From Mermis nigrescens (lineage: Eukaryota; Nematoda; Enoplea; Mermithida; Mermithidae), in assembly GCA_036768485.1 (NCBI GenBank), contig JAVLUZ010000167.1:1-64000 (forward strand): a DNA stretch of 64,000 nt. Direction: 5' to 3'. This document shows, piece by piece, positions 34,807 to 46,183 of the stretch (position 1 is the stretch's first letter; every line of letters begins with the position of its first letter). A program made the translations under genes and the position numbers. The notes beneath the pieces were generated by a model. The model ran no database searches. It was not told the origin of the DNA and saw only the letters and a program-made list of their open reading frames with translations.

Positions 34807-36562
34807 GTTAGAAATGTTTTTTTCGCCAAAAAATTTTTTTGATTTTGCATAATGAAGGTGGGTACCGCCAACCGTACATGATCTGAGCAGGGGTATACTC
34901 CCCTCGAAAAAGTTTAACCCACCCCCCTCTCCCCTCTCCCGCAAAAAAATTTTTCACATCTCCAATTGTCGATTTTTTGATACTTCCCTTAATTTTCTAA
35001 AAATTTGTAGAAAAGATGCTTTTTTAGCGTTTTTAGCGATCTATTTCCTTAAAAGTGCCAAATTTTCGGCGCTTCGCGCCATTATACTCATGTTTTGATT
35101 ATATTTTCTTCAGTTTGTTCCCGACTTTTTTGATTTTTTTCGAAGTTTTTCATCTTTTTATGCTCTAGAAGGATAGGGAGAAACATTAAAACAACGATGT
35201 CTTTTGACGCGTACCTACCATTTGTGGACCAAAAAAGGCACTTTATTATTTCACCACCCCCTCCCCGTAAGTCCCATGCTCTGCATGTAAGGATACCACC
35301 AGACATCATGCATGTACCGGGTGCCGGATAACCTTTTGCTTTCCCTACGGCAATAACTAAAAACAGTCTAGAGCATATATACATGTACTGCATGGGAATT
35401 CCGGGGTGGTGGTGGGTCAGGCCCAAAAATTTTTCAAAAAGTGCCTTTTTTGGCTAAAAAACATGGGTACACGTCAAAAAATTGTTTTTCACGTTTCAGA
35501 CATGCTCGCTCATTCTGGAGCATGAAAAAGAAACCGTAAAAAATTGAGCAAATTGAACAAGTCAAAAACTGTGGATATAGCGCGAAGCGCCGAATAATTT
35601 GAGATTTTTCAGCCAAAAATGAGCTAAAACCGCCTACAAGGGCAAACTTTTTACAACTTTCCAAAAAAATCGTTAATTCTGGGGGTCGCAGCCAATTTGC
35701 GGATGTCAGTTGCCGTTCTGTGGGAGGTCGAAACCCCCAACCCCCCAGAACACATCTGGTCTTGAGTCGGATTACATATCAATTTGTTTAGAATTCAAAA
35801 CTGAATTGATGTGCCCACCATTAGCTTTCAAAACTTTTTTGAAACGTGGGGAAAAACATTAAATTTTCAAACAAATCGACATCATTCTCCTAACTTTCCG
35901 AATTCTCAGGCAAAACATTGATAGTATAAGGGCCAGGACCTTGTTAAAGCCTTCAAATCTGACTTTCAGAATCCATGTTATCGGCAGCATTCTGATTGGG
36001 GAAGTTTTAAGGTCAAATTTCATTGCCCCAAAAATCGATATTGCTGGCCTTTTTAGTAACTTTCCGGCTTTCTTGCGACAAAATCAGTGCTCCGCCTTCT
36101 CCGAATTCCCTAAAACTTTTCTCAGCTCATTTATTCCTTGCGTCCTGGACCCATCTTTTCCTCCGACTCAATTTTTGCACGACCCATGTGTTATTGATAA
36201 GCGTGGTTCCTGTGTCACGAGCTGCTCGTAAAACCATGCATTAGACACGACCGATTACACGTTGTTTTTTGTAGTCGTAGGCTTACGCCATTAATACTGA
36301 ATTTTAAGTTAAATTATAAATTAAATTATATTATATTAAATTATAAATTAAATTAAATTTAATAAATTAAATTAAATTTAATTTATAATTTATATTATGT
36401 TAAATTGTAAATTAAATTAAATTATACAATTTGACAATATAATAATAGTTAAATTCAATATTGGATTTTCTATAAAAGGGTAAAAAAATTGTATTAATCA
36501 CCTTTACCTGTAAACTCGACAAGGGGAGCAGCACGTGTGGAATTCTGGGGTAAAAGAGTCAG
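34807..36562. other. GH27 intron 1, worn repeats
   Basis: No gene. Contains GGCGC hairpins at 35065-35080 and about 35580, and blocks of GTCAAAAAA-, CATGGGTACACGTC-type repeats that recur near 37030 and 40460. 36296-36470 is extremely A+T-rich (TTAAATTATAAA words). Confidence 0.45.
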
Positions 36563-37009
36563 CACGATTTTTTTGTATTCGGCAAAGATTTTTCCTGATG
36601 TACAATGACTTTTCAGGACCGTCTTTGTATACATGTACAAAGATTTTTGGGAAGACAAAAAGTGTAAAAAAGGTAAAATTCTCGAAAATTTTCGGCGCTT
36701 CGCGCCGAAATGAGTAGTTGTCTGTCCTGTACATCTTTAAAATGGCAGAATTTGCATCCAGTAATTGCAAAATGTCAAATTTTTCGGCGTCTCGCGTCGT
36801 TCTGTAACACTTTTCAGTAATTTTTGGCGTCAGAAACCCAGAAATTAGCTAAATACACTACCAAAGGTCGAAAAACCCTGTTTTACTACACTAAAATCGC
36901 TGCTGTACCATATTGTAGTACACAAAAATTTGCGTGTACAAAATGTACAAAAGGCTTTTTGGAACCATATTTGTACATGTACAAACGGACTTGTACAAAG
37001 AAAACACTG
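36563..37009 (+). mobile_element. hAT-C element, copy C3
   Basis: 447 bp with a perfect 8-bp duplication AGAGTCAG (36555-36562, 37010-37017). Start CACGATTTTTTTGTATTCGG, end AAAGAAAACACTG. Hairpin TTCGGCGCTTCGCGCCGAA at 36691-36710, and a worn second one at about 36783. This is the cleanest C copy for defining the family. Confidence 0.92.
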
Positions 37010-37733
37010 AGAGTCAGGCCCAGAAAATTTTTAGAAAGTGCCTTTTTGGGCTAACAGACGTTGGGTACACGTCGAAAGCACTGTTTTTTGATGTTTCAGT
37101 CAATGTCTCGTACTTTCTAGAACATGAAAGCATAATAGAATTATTCAAAAAATTTGAAAAAATCGAGTAGATTGAAGAGGAATTTTGTTAGAAAATGTTG
37201 TTCGGCTTTCCTGAAAATTTGAGACTTTTGAGTCAAAAGCGTAAAAAGGCATACTTTTCACGATTTTCATGAAAAATCCACAGATCTGGAGCCGTTTTTT
37301 TGCTGGATCAGCCTGTAATCATTCTTGGGGGCCAACCCCCACGAACACGTACATTCATGGCCTCTAAAAAAACCGCGTTTCATGTTTTTTGCATATATTA
37401 ATTGTGCAAGCATCCCAGTCTAGAAACTTATATAATCAGAGCAATGTCCTGTCGATGCTACATCTTTCGCCGCTTAGTTGAATTTCATAGATCCCTTTAG
37501 TCTTGGAGAAAAAATCGATCAAAGTTAAAAATTAATAAAATACCAGCAAATTCAATTTGGGAAGTAAAAAAACCATGAGAACTGAAAAAACCATCCTCCA
37601 AAATGATTATGCGAAGTGCGTGGTTTGCAGCGTAAATTAGTTAGTTGACCTTACATGATCATATTTTTTGAGAAAAATTCAATTTTTTCGATATTTCCGT
37701 TCATTTTATCAGATTTATATGAAAATCAATATA
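37010..37733. other. GH27 intron 1, no feature
   Basis: 37020-37190 resembles 35430-35560 (word GGGTACACGTC), an unnamed repeat. Nothing else recognised. Confidence 0.4.
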
Positions 37734-37912
37734 CACCACTCGCCACGAATGTTTACGGTTTAATGAGCTTCGTAGAGCTTGTTAGGGTTATATCTTTAAC
37801 ATATTGGTCCTATTTCCGCCCACGCACGACCGACGTGTTAAACACATAAGCCTTAACAAGCTCTATCATCCTAAGAAGCATATTAAACCGTAAACAGTCA
37901 TTAGCGGCCTAT
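37734..37912. mobile_element. Tc1/mariner-type hairpin MITE, copy 2
   Basis: Left end CACCACTCGCCACGAATG after TA; right end worn. The middle TCCTATTTCCGCCCACGC is identical to that of copy 1 at 27729 although the arms differ at many positions. Confidence 0.72.
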
Positions 37913-39330
37913 TATAATTTTTATCAAATTTTATGAAAAGTTATATAAATTTCACAAAATAAAGTCTTCAAGTGATGAAAACAACTCCAGGTAAGTCTCT
38001 TCTACATCCTCTGCTAGAAATCAGTGCAAAACTATGCAGCTTGATGAAAAGTAATTTTGTTGCCATGGCAACGTATACTTAGCATTGGTCTTTTTCAGGT
38101 TACCGTGGTTTTTTCGGGTTACAATCGAACTTTTTTGGCAGTTTTTGGGGTGATTCCCTTTTGTGAAAAATAAATATCGGGCATCATGTAAGGTACGATG
38201 AAGCATAATCCTGCAAAGTTTTGTAAAAATTGGCGCTGGTTCTCTTAGGTTACAACTGCTTTTTAGGTTTGACTTTGAACGTATACTGTAGCTATGTGGA
38301 TGACACAGTACAGCTAAATTTTTTTCTGACACTAGTCTGCAAAGGAGTCTAACTAATTTGAAAACATAAAAGATTCCAGCAAATATGAATACGGGTAGAA
38401 AATACTGACCCTCGAAAATGCTTTAAAAAATCCCCATAAAAATGGTAATTTTTTGGAACTTTTCGACAAATTTATATTTCAAGTTTCTGAATGATCCGGG
38501 AAGAGACCAAGGGTCAGTTTTAATTCTCAAGCATGGCTTGTTCGCCAGTATAATATCATCAGTTATCTCCTTTTGGTTATGGAAAATGGGGTGGTTTTTT
38601 TAGGTTACAAATCGACTGGTTTCTTCTGAGGCCAGCACTATATTACTGCAGACAGACATGCAGAGCATGGGGATGGGGATTAAAATTTCAGAAGTGCTTT
38701 CTTGGGCCCCACAATGGGTGGATATGCGTCAAAAACATCTGCTTTCGGCTTTTCTGACGATGCTGCATTATTCTAGTACATATAACCATAAAAGCATTTC
38801 AAAAAATGTAAAAAAATCGAAGAAATTGAACAAAATATAGCAAAAAAAATTGATACTTTTCAGCAAACGGGTAGCTGAATAGTTGAAAATCCTTAAATCA
38901 GCACCTTTCCTACGAATCTTGTAAACTTTTCGGAAAATCGCCAAGTTGGAAATCCTTTGGGTATATGATGGCTCAAAATTTTGGGTGAAGGTCCCGGCCA
39001 TTTTAGGGGGAGGAGGGGGTGAACGACTACTAATTTTTGGCCCAAAATGGCCCAAAGAACACGTAAAAATGGCCACATTTTCCAAAAGTCGGGCGAGGGT
39101 CCTAAAAATTTTCCGACTTTGGGGTGGGGCTACGGGGACGTCTAACTTTGGGTGGGGATCCCCTAACCCCACCCCCTATTAGATGTCGCAAAATCCTTCC
39201 AAGAACACGCTACTATTGTGATCTATTGAAACGATTTCGGATTTCACATTAGATTCGTGAATAATCTTCTATTATTTGTTCGATAATTCATTTATAATTA
39301 TTATTGGATCTAGTATACAATTTAACCCCC
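37913..39330. other. GH27 intron 1, worn repeats
   Basis: No gene. 38700-39180 contains a GGGGAGGAGGGGG block and the GCATTTCAAAAAATGTAAAAAA-type repeat. The open frames here have no recognisable product. Confidence 0.4.
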
Positions 39331-39715
39331 TAGCGTTTTAGCGATTTATATTAGCTACAGTTACCAAACTTTACAATGAGATAGCTATAAGCCTATCGTA
39401 CTAATCCAGCAAAATTGATTAACTAGGTGTAAACTTACTGCTTTAAAAAAATTTAAAAACTTGCTTTACTTCACTTTAAACTTACTTTAAACTTACGTTT
39501 TTTAATGTAGGATGTTGATTGAGTTACACAAAACTCCCGCGAATCGTTTACAATTTTTAGATGCCGTTAGTACGTTGTAAACTGTGAGTGTAAAGCAGTA
39601 AGTTTACATCGTACGTTAATCAATTTTGCCAGATTAGTACAATAGGCTTATAGCTATCCTTGTAAGACTGATTACTATGTAGACTATATCAGCTAAAAAA
39701 CGCTTCAGAAATTTG
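39331..39715. repeat. Foldback repeat, arms of about 115 bp
   Basis: 39331-39450 and 39595-39715 are inverse (TAGCTATAAGCCTATCGTACTAAT against ATTAGTACAATAGGCTTATAGC, and TTTAGCTGATATAG-like ends). The centre of about 145 bp repeats AAACTTAC. No target duplication could be fixed. Confidence 0.7.
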
Positions 39716-40831
39716 TTTACTAGATCCTTATTATTATTTCGGAAGAAATTGTTGGAGAAATTCTCATCGCAAACATTCAGTATCGAGCTTAAATCTATTT
39801 ATTGTTTTGACAAACCATGTTAGCCGATGTGTTGCAAGTGTAAGAGGATCAGGATATTACAAAAATAATATAAACGGCACACATTTTTCGCAGGCTTGAA
39901 AATTTGATATTAGACAAGCATTAAATTAATTTTCTTCACAGGATTTTATAATTTTTAAAATTTTTTACATTAATAATTTTTTGAGTAAGTTCCCATTTTC
40001 TTTACTCCGTCACATACTTCAGGTCATTACGGGCAACAATCAAAATCGAAATAGAATATTCAAAATATCTTGCAGCAAGAAAAACAAAAAGCGAAATTGA
40101 ATTAAGATTATATATAAATAAACAATGAAAATCAAAAATAAAAATTTAGATTTCAAAATGAATCGAAATAAACAGCAATCGAAACGAAACGGCATTACTA
40201 AAAATCTGCAATTGAAAGAAAAGGGGCGCAAAATTAGAATTAAAAAAACGGTGCAAAAAATGAAAATTTACAAGCGAAATCAAAATAAAAACTAACAGGC
40301 GGAACACGCATTACTCCTTAAATTAGCCAGAAAATTTAGCAATTAAAAGTAAAAAACCGAAATTTCAAAAACTTACGACTTCATTACATTTTTTTCTGTA
40401 CAGTCACCGACATACATGAACAGTATTAAGAATTCTGGGGGGGGGGTGGAAACCCTAAAGTGCCTTTTTTGGGCCCCAAAATGGCCGATACGTTAAAAAA
40501 CATCGTTTTTTGGCGTTTCTGACGATACTTTTATCCTCCTGGAGCATAAAATCACAGAAAAAATTTCGAAAAAAGTCGAATAAATTGACCAATATATCGC
40601 TTAAAACATGAATATATGGCGCGAAGCGCCGAAAATTTGGCAATTTTTGAGCAAATAGATAGCCAAAAGCCCTTAAAGAAAGACACTTTTTCTACCAATT
40701 TTCAGGTAAGCTTAGGGGGAGGGGTGAAAAATTTTTTGCGGGGGGGGTGAAACCCTCTAAGATCATCTAATAGTCACCAACCTAACGAAAATTTTAGGAT
40801 TTTTTGTCATAAATTAGGTTAATTTTCTTAG
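39716..40831. other. GH27 intron 1, right end
   Basis: 40060-40360 is a stretch rich in AAATCGAAATAAA words, perhaps a slipped A-rich repeat. One hairpin, GGCGCGAAGCGCC, at about 40619. The exon 2 acceptor is TTTTCTTAG. Confidence 0.45.
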
Positions 40832-41006
40832 TGAGCATTTATTCGTGCAAATGGCCGATATAATGGTGAAGGAGGGCTACAGGGACGCCGGCTATGTCCA
40901 TGTAAATATTGATGACTGTTGGATGGGCCGGAGTCGAGATGCTAATAAAAGGCTTGTCTCCGATCCGGACCGATTTCCGCAGGGCATCAAATGGCTGGCC
41001 GATTAT
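40832..41006 (+). CDS. GH27 enzyme, exon 2
   Basis: 175 bp. The first base completes Ser 56. The exon then reads EHLFVQMADIMVKEGYRDAG, VHVNIDDCWMGRSRDANKRL and DPDRFPQGIKWLADY. The IDDCWM segment carries the paired Asp that hold the sugar O4 and O6 in the family, and DPxRFPxGIKxLADY is a strongly conserved block. It ends after Tyr in phase 0 at a GTTAGT donor, and with exon 3 gives the family's [15 protein letters not shown]. Reading on past the donor would give VSK, which relatives do not have. No unusual residues. Confidence 0.95.
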
Positions 41007-41858
41007 GTTAGTAAGGTTATTGCATTTCTAATTCGCATTTGAATTGGGAAAAAATGAATAAAAGTTCTGAAGTCCTTATTTTTTAATATTTAATTAGTAA
41101 TATATTTTTAAGAACTCAATTAAGCTAATTATTCGGATCTCAGTCCTTGTGAGCGTTCGATTTGGATGAATATATTCGGCTTAATACAAAATAAATAGTT
41201 GGGATTGTATGTCGATTTTTTTAACTATTTTATTTCAGTTGAAATACGAGTTGTGGTAAACGTGTGCAAATTAAAAACAGCGGGTTGTTCAACCTGTTCC
41301 AGTGGTAAATTATTGGGATCGTTGGCGAATTTGTTAAAAAAAGCTTGCCCAATAAATGAAAATAAAAATGTATGTTGCATAGTCCCAAAGACCCTCGGAA
41401 TCCAAAATACCCCACAGATTACGGTAGATCCCATAATTGAATTTTGGCACGTTCTTTACGATTTTCTGCCATTTCTAGTTGTTATGGTTTTTTTTTGGTT
41501 TTTTTTCGCAATTTTTTGATGCCAATGGATAGTGCTCGATCAGAAACGTTGAAAAATGGCATTTTCAGCCATACCAATTTTAAGGCCATTTTTTGACCAT
41601 TGAAAAAATTTTGCCCCTGGTCGCGCCTAGCTACTTGGCAGAGATCCCTTCAGCCTGGTCTAGGATTGGTTAAGCCCAGTTCGTTATCGGTTGAGGCTAA
41701 TGCTAATACGCGCAAAACTATGTCTGTTTAAAATAGCCGGAGTTACGTGAAAAAATAGCCATACGGCAAGCATACACGCACCGGGGGATGGGGATCCCTT
41801 CATCCAACTCTGGACGTACCTCCACGCCCCCAAAGTCGAGAAATATGTGATCCACTGA
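41007..41858. other. GH27 intron 2, with a worn hAT-a MITE near 41385-41625
   Basis: 41510-41620 keeps TTGATGCCAATGGATAGTGC and CATTTTTTGACC of family hAT-a, but both ends are degraded. No gene. Confidence 0.55.
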
Positions 41859-42180
41859 TAGGGATCGGACGAGGTCTTGTTTTTCCCTCGGCGAGCGAGC
41901 GAGGAACTTTAAATTCTTGCACTCGGCTGAGGCGGGAACCGGCGAGCCGAGACGAGGATTTATTATATATACATATATAATACGATTATATGAGTACAAA
42001 CAATATAGGACATATATGCTTCATGTGATGTGGGTACAGTAGCAATAGGATTGATTAGTGTAATATATTTCGAATGTAACGAGCTATTATTCAATTTCAA
42101 GGTAGGTATTCAAATGACAGGCACATCATTGTCAAATTTCTAGTCGTCTTGATCATTCAGCTCGTTTTGCTGTCACTATT

Positions 42181-43173
42181 GTGTGTTCTACATATCTTTA
42201 TAATGGCAAGAATTGCATTTCAAAAGGGAAAAGTCAAATTTTTCGGTGCTTTGCGCCGTTTCAAGACACGATTCTTAGTGATTTTTGCCATAGAGACCCT
42301 GAAATTAAGCTAGAATACACTACCAAAAGTCGAACAACTACACCACCTGGGCAATGCCCCATATCGTCCCATCACTAGGACAGGCCGAACCAAAAGTTGG
42401 ACGGGGCGAAGGGGTAAGTTGGACAGGGCTATGTTTTGTACAGGGAGAAAATTTTTTGGAGATAATTTAAAGAATGCTAGATACAGTATATCATGATCAG
42501 TTTGCAAAACATGTACAGGAACCATCTTTTTAAACTGTTCGACACCTTTTTCATGGATGGATACACCTTTTTCGATGACTGACCCGCGGATTAAGCTGAA
42601 CGACCCACCTTTTTTAGTCACGGACCCACTTTTTTTAAGATCAGACTCATCTTTTTCAGGGACAGACACACCTTTTTCAGGGTCTAGGGACCCACCCACC
42701 TTTTTGGCTGGAAGTGTGATTGGGGCAAACCACCAGCCATTGCCCAGGTATGACTACCACTCTAAAATCGCTACTGTTCCATATTATAAGACCCAAAAAT
42801 TTGTGTGTACAAAATATTTTATAAAGCATTTTGGAAAGACAAAAACTGTAAAAAGGTGTACAATTCCCAGGTAATTGTTTGTCCTTGTATATCTTTAAAA
42901 TGGCAAAATTTGCATTTAGAATGGAAAAATGTCAAATTTTTCGGCGCTTCCTGCCGTTTGGAGACAATTTCTAGTAATTTTTGGCGTCAGAAACCCAGAA
43001 ATTGGCTAAAATATATACACTACCAAAGATTGAAAACCCTGTTTTACCACTCTAAAATCGCTAATGTTATATATTATAGTACACAAAAATTTACATATAC
43101 AAAATGTACAAAAAGACTTTTGAGGCTATCTTTGTACATGTACAAATGGACCTTTAGCACAAAAAAAACACTG
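42181..43173 (+). mobile_element. hAT-C fragment split by a family M element
   Basis: 42181-42340 and 42755-43173 match consecutive parts of hAT-C (TATCTTTATAATGGCA, then CTAAAATCGCTACTGT, ending AAAAAAACACTG). A second partial C copy seems joined within 42770-43173. Between them, 42344-42752 starts CACCTGGGCAATGCCCC and ends CCATTGCCCAGGTATG (family M), also found at about 56664-56892. Confidence 0.65.
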
Positions 43174-43450
43174 CTTTGTCTTGAATTTACTTTTGCGATC
43201 GTGTCAATAACGACACGTTGGCTTTTCAAACTATTTTTTTACGATCAGGTGGAGGGCATGCAAGAAGCAGCCGACATTTTTGAATTGTCAATTTTTCGCT
43301 TTAACAACATTAGCCCCGTTTTTCACAAATGACGAGGCGCACTTTGCTAAGTAAATTGAAATCTAATAGCACTCGTTCAAATGCAGAAGCCAAATTTTCG
43401 CCCTCTGAGAATGGTAAGCATTCAACAACTGCCGCCTACGTTCCCACGAT

Positions 43451-44774
43451 CAGAGGCGTAGCCAGGATTTTGGTTCGGGGGAGGGATAACGAAAGTTTTT
43501 TAAGACTACTATTGCATTGAATGCTAGTAATGTTATGTATGAAACTGAGTTTTTCGACCTTTAGTAGTGAAGCCTAGCTAATTTATGGGTTTCTGACGAT
43601 CACAAATACAAATAGTGTAGAGCAGCGGAGTGCACCAAAAATTTTGAATTTTTGCCGTTTTCATATAGAATTGACGGTCTTTCTATTGACAAACACTTCG
43701 GAAATCATAAGTGGCGCAAAGTGGCAAGAAATTAAGTCATTTTTTACCGCCCCTATCATTTTGTAGCTCTGTGAATACTAATAGTCTGACAGAGCAGAAA
43801 ATTATCAAATTTGTACAAAACAGTTTTGACAATTCAATCTTCTTACGAGAAAAATGCAGATACTAATTTTATCAGAATATTTTGATTTCAGGCTTTTAAA
43901 CACAATGTTGGAGCTTAACAAAAAAGAAAGAGCTGTTAACTGCTTCTCTATGCGCCGGAAAATTTTGACGTTTTTGCAGCTTAATACCGCTTAAATCATA
44001 CAAGACGGACAATCGTACGAGCGCGAAACGCCGGAAATTTTTGAAAATCTAACCCTTTTACCTGGCTTGTTCTCCATAAATCTCGTTGCACATGCACAAC
44101 GAGATTTTGGGGAACTTCTGAGGGGTCTGGGGGTGGCGCGCTCAAAGCATTCCCAGCTGGGTCCAGGGCTTGTCCGGAAAATTTTTCTAAAGAAGGGTTT
44201 TTACGTTAAATAGTAACGATTAAAATTTTCCTGCATCGGCTAATCTCAGGTTTCTGAATAAAGACAAAAAATAAAATTGATCCGCTCCCGTTGCACCTGA
44301 GCTGAAATGCGTTTTTCGACCTCTGCGAATTACATAGAGCAGCAACGGGTCGCTGCCAATAAGATATAGAAAGATGTATCAATGAATATTTTGTTCTTTC
44401 CGTTTTCAGGCCCATTTGTGGCCTTCTTATTAACAAAATGCAGTTCAGAAATCAAGAAATGCGCAAAAAACTCAAGAAAATTTGGCAATTTCTTTTTTTA
44501 AAAAAGGATTATGTGTCCTTGTAAAGAAAGACAAACAAAGCAGAGAATAGACAAACTGGTACCTACACAATCATTTTCGCACTTTTACCATTACGATCAA
44601 CATGCATGCGCAGTTTCATTCAACGAACAAATAGTGCATTGAATCACTTAAGTGATGTGGAGTGCTGGATTCAGTTTTCTGGACACACATTATTGCTACA
44701 GAAAAATCAACAATATTTCTGAAAAATTTCGGTTGGGGGCATGTGTCCCCAATGCCGCTTCCTGGATACGCCTG
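43451..44774 (+). mobile_element. Element I1 (CAGAGGCGTAGCCAGG start)
   Basis: Start CAGAGGCGTAGCCAGGATTT, end CCTGGATACGCCTG, a good inverted pair. The flanks share CCACG but not in register, so no duplication is claimed. The inverted relative I2 lies at 46520, on the far side of GH27 exon 3. Confidence 0.72.
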
Positions 44775-45044
44775 CATCCACGTTTCTTTATCTATAAAAT
44801 GAACCGTAACCGCCATATAAGCATCTGCGGCTGCAGAGCTCCACATATCCGTTGTTATCGAACAAAACTCTTAACGATCGGTGTTGCGTTTGTGCTATTT
44901 CGGTATCACTCGAAAAATGCAAAATTAAAAAACCCTCGGTCCGTCGGCCATTTTTCACCTCACCCTCGGCCGAGGCCAAGGGATGTCAAAAAAGACCGAG
45001 GATTAACGAAGTCGAGGCCTAGGCCTCGTCTCGTCCGATCCCTA

Positions 45045-45927
45045 CCCACCGATTTTCGGAAAGAATTGCTTTGGACATCTTTGCTGTTTATTTTTTCGGC
45101 CGTTTTTGGCCAAAAATCGGAAGTCATTCACTTCGCCCTCCCACTTAAAATGGCCGGGAACCCTCGGCCAAAATTTCGATCCGTTACCTGTATGTAAGCC
45201 CAAGAAAGCCACATTATATGGCTTTCGAATCATTGAAATTTTCCGATAATTTCTAGACGGGCATAACAAAAGGGATAAATAATATTTCGATTCAAAGTTT
45301 AATAAAATTTGGAGTAATATGTGTTTTTACGATACTTTGTTGCATTCAGCTTAATCAATTGATTATAGTGTCCCAAAATTGGATTTACAATGATGAAAAT
45401 CTGTCGCTGGTTTATCGTGCTTTTGCTCTAAAAATCCAAATCATTTATCCTGATTTCTCATTTAAATAATTAAGCAATTTATACTGCCGAAATGCGATTT
45501 TTCTATTAAGTTCTGAATTTAAAACGTTATGACAGGTTAAAAAGATCTAACAAACAAATCAAATAAAATTAATAGATTCTGTTTTTATTTTTACTGCTTT
45601 TTTAAAAATTCGCTCGAACTTGCCTATGTCCGACATGTCTTATTCTGGGAAAATGCTTCAAATTTGGGCCTGCTTTTCTTTAGACTGCAAGCATGCATGA
45701 CGTCCCGTGTCATATGTTTAATCTTATTTATTAATTGATTATTAATTTATTAATTGATTTTTGACTTAAAATCATTAAATCCGCTTAATTAACTTATAGT
45801 CCATTGCACTTTAGGATAAGCATGCATCTTTTTTTATTCCTTACATGTATATGTTTTTCCCTCGTTCGATATGTATATCCCAATCCTTTTATTCTTTTTA
45901 CTTTTCACTTTGTTTAATTCCTAATAG
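45045..45927. other. GH27 intron 2, right end; mostly single-copy
   Basis: No transposon ends recognised from about 45280. No gene. The acceptor before exon 3 is AATTCCTAATAG. Confidence 0.5.
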
Positions 45928-46102
45928 ATGCACGAACGCGGTTTGAAATTGGGCATTTACCAAAATTACGGTAAACACACGTGCATGGGTTTTCCGGGCA
46001 GCCAGGAGTATATGCAAATCGATGCTGATACATTCGCTCAATGGGACGTCGATATGGTGAAATTTGACGGCTGTTTTAATGACCCGCTGACCCTTGACAC
46101 AG
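45928..46102 (+). CDS. GH27 enzyme, exon 3 (catalytic nucleophile)
   Basis: 175 bp, reading [40 protein letters not shown] and [18 protein letters not shown] plus the first G of a split codon. The Asp in VKFDGC is the catalytic nucleophile of GH27 clan D enzymes. The Cys in HTCMG and DGC are the pair linked in relatives. The donor is GTCGAA, a poor site. A better-looking GTTAAA lies 13 bases further and keeps the same phase, but would add three residues. The upstream site is chosen because DGCF to (A/G)(F/Y)P is then 8 residues apart, as in human NAGA. The exon lies between two inverted elements (I1, I2). Confidence 0.92.
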
Positions 46103-46183
46103 GTCGAAAAAGTTAAATAATATAACAACAAAAAATAATTTAAATAAAGTTTAAAACGTCGTAGTTTTTCGAGAGTCCTACCA

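Larger units (their letters stand above)
41859..45044. mobile_element. hAT-like element F' (TAGGGATCGGACGAG ends)
   Basis: 3,186 bp. Ends TAGGGATCGGACGAG and CTCGTCCGATCCCTA are exact inverses. Flanks TCCACTGA and CCCACCGA agree at 6 of 8. Inside each end lie CTCGGCGAGC / CTCGGCCGAGG blocks like those of family F. It contains C- and M-family pieces and element I1. Confidence 0.82.

Noticed and set aside
34640..34852. Reading of GH27 exon 1 past the GTTAGA donor
   Set aside because: The extension (RLEMFFSPKN) has no family similarity, and the split Ser codon joins exon 2 in the conserved frame.
42805..43332. 175-codon open frame
   Set aside because: It runs through a hAT-C end into intron DNA; the same C sequence elsewhere is broken by stops.
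44652..45197. 181-codon open frame
   Set aside because: It runs across the end of element I1, the end of F' and intron DNA with different origins, so it cannot be one gene.
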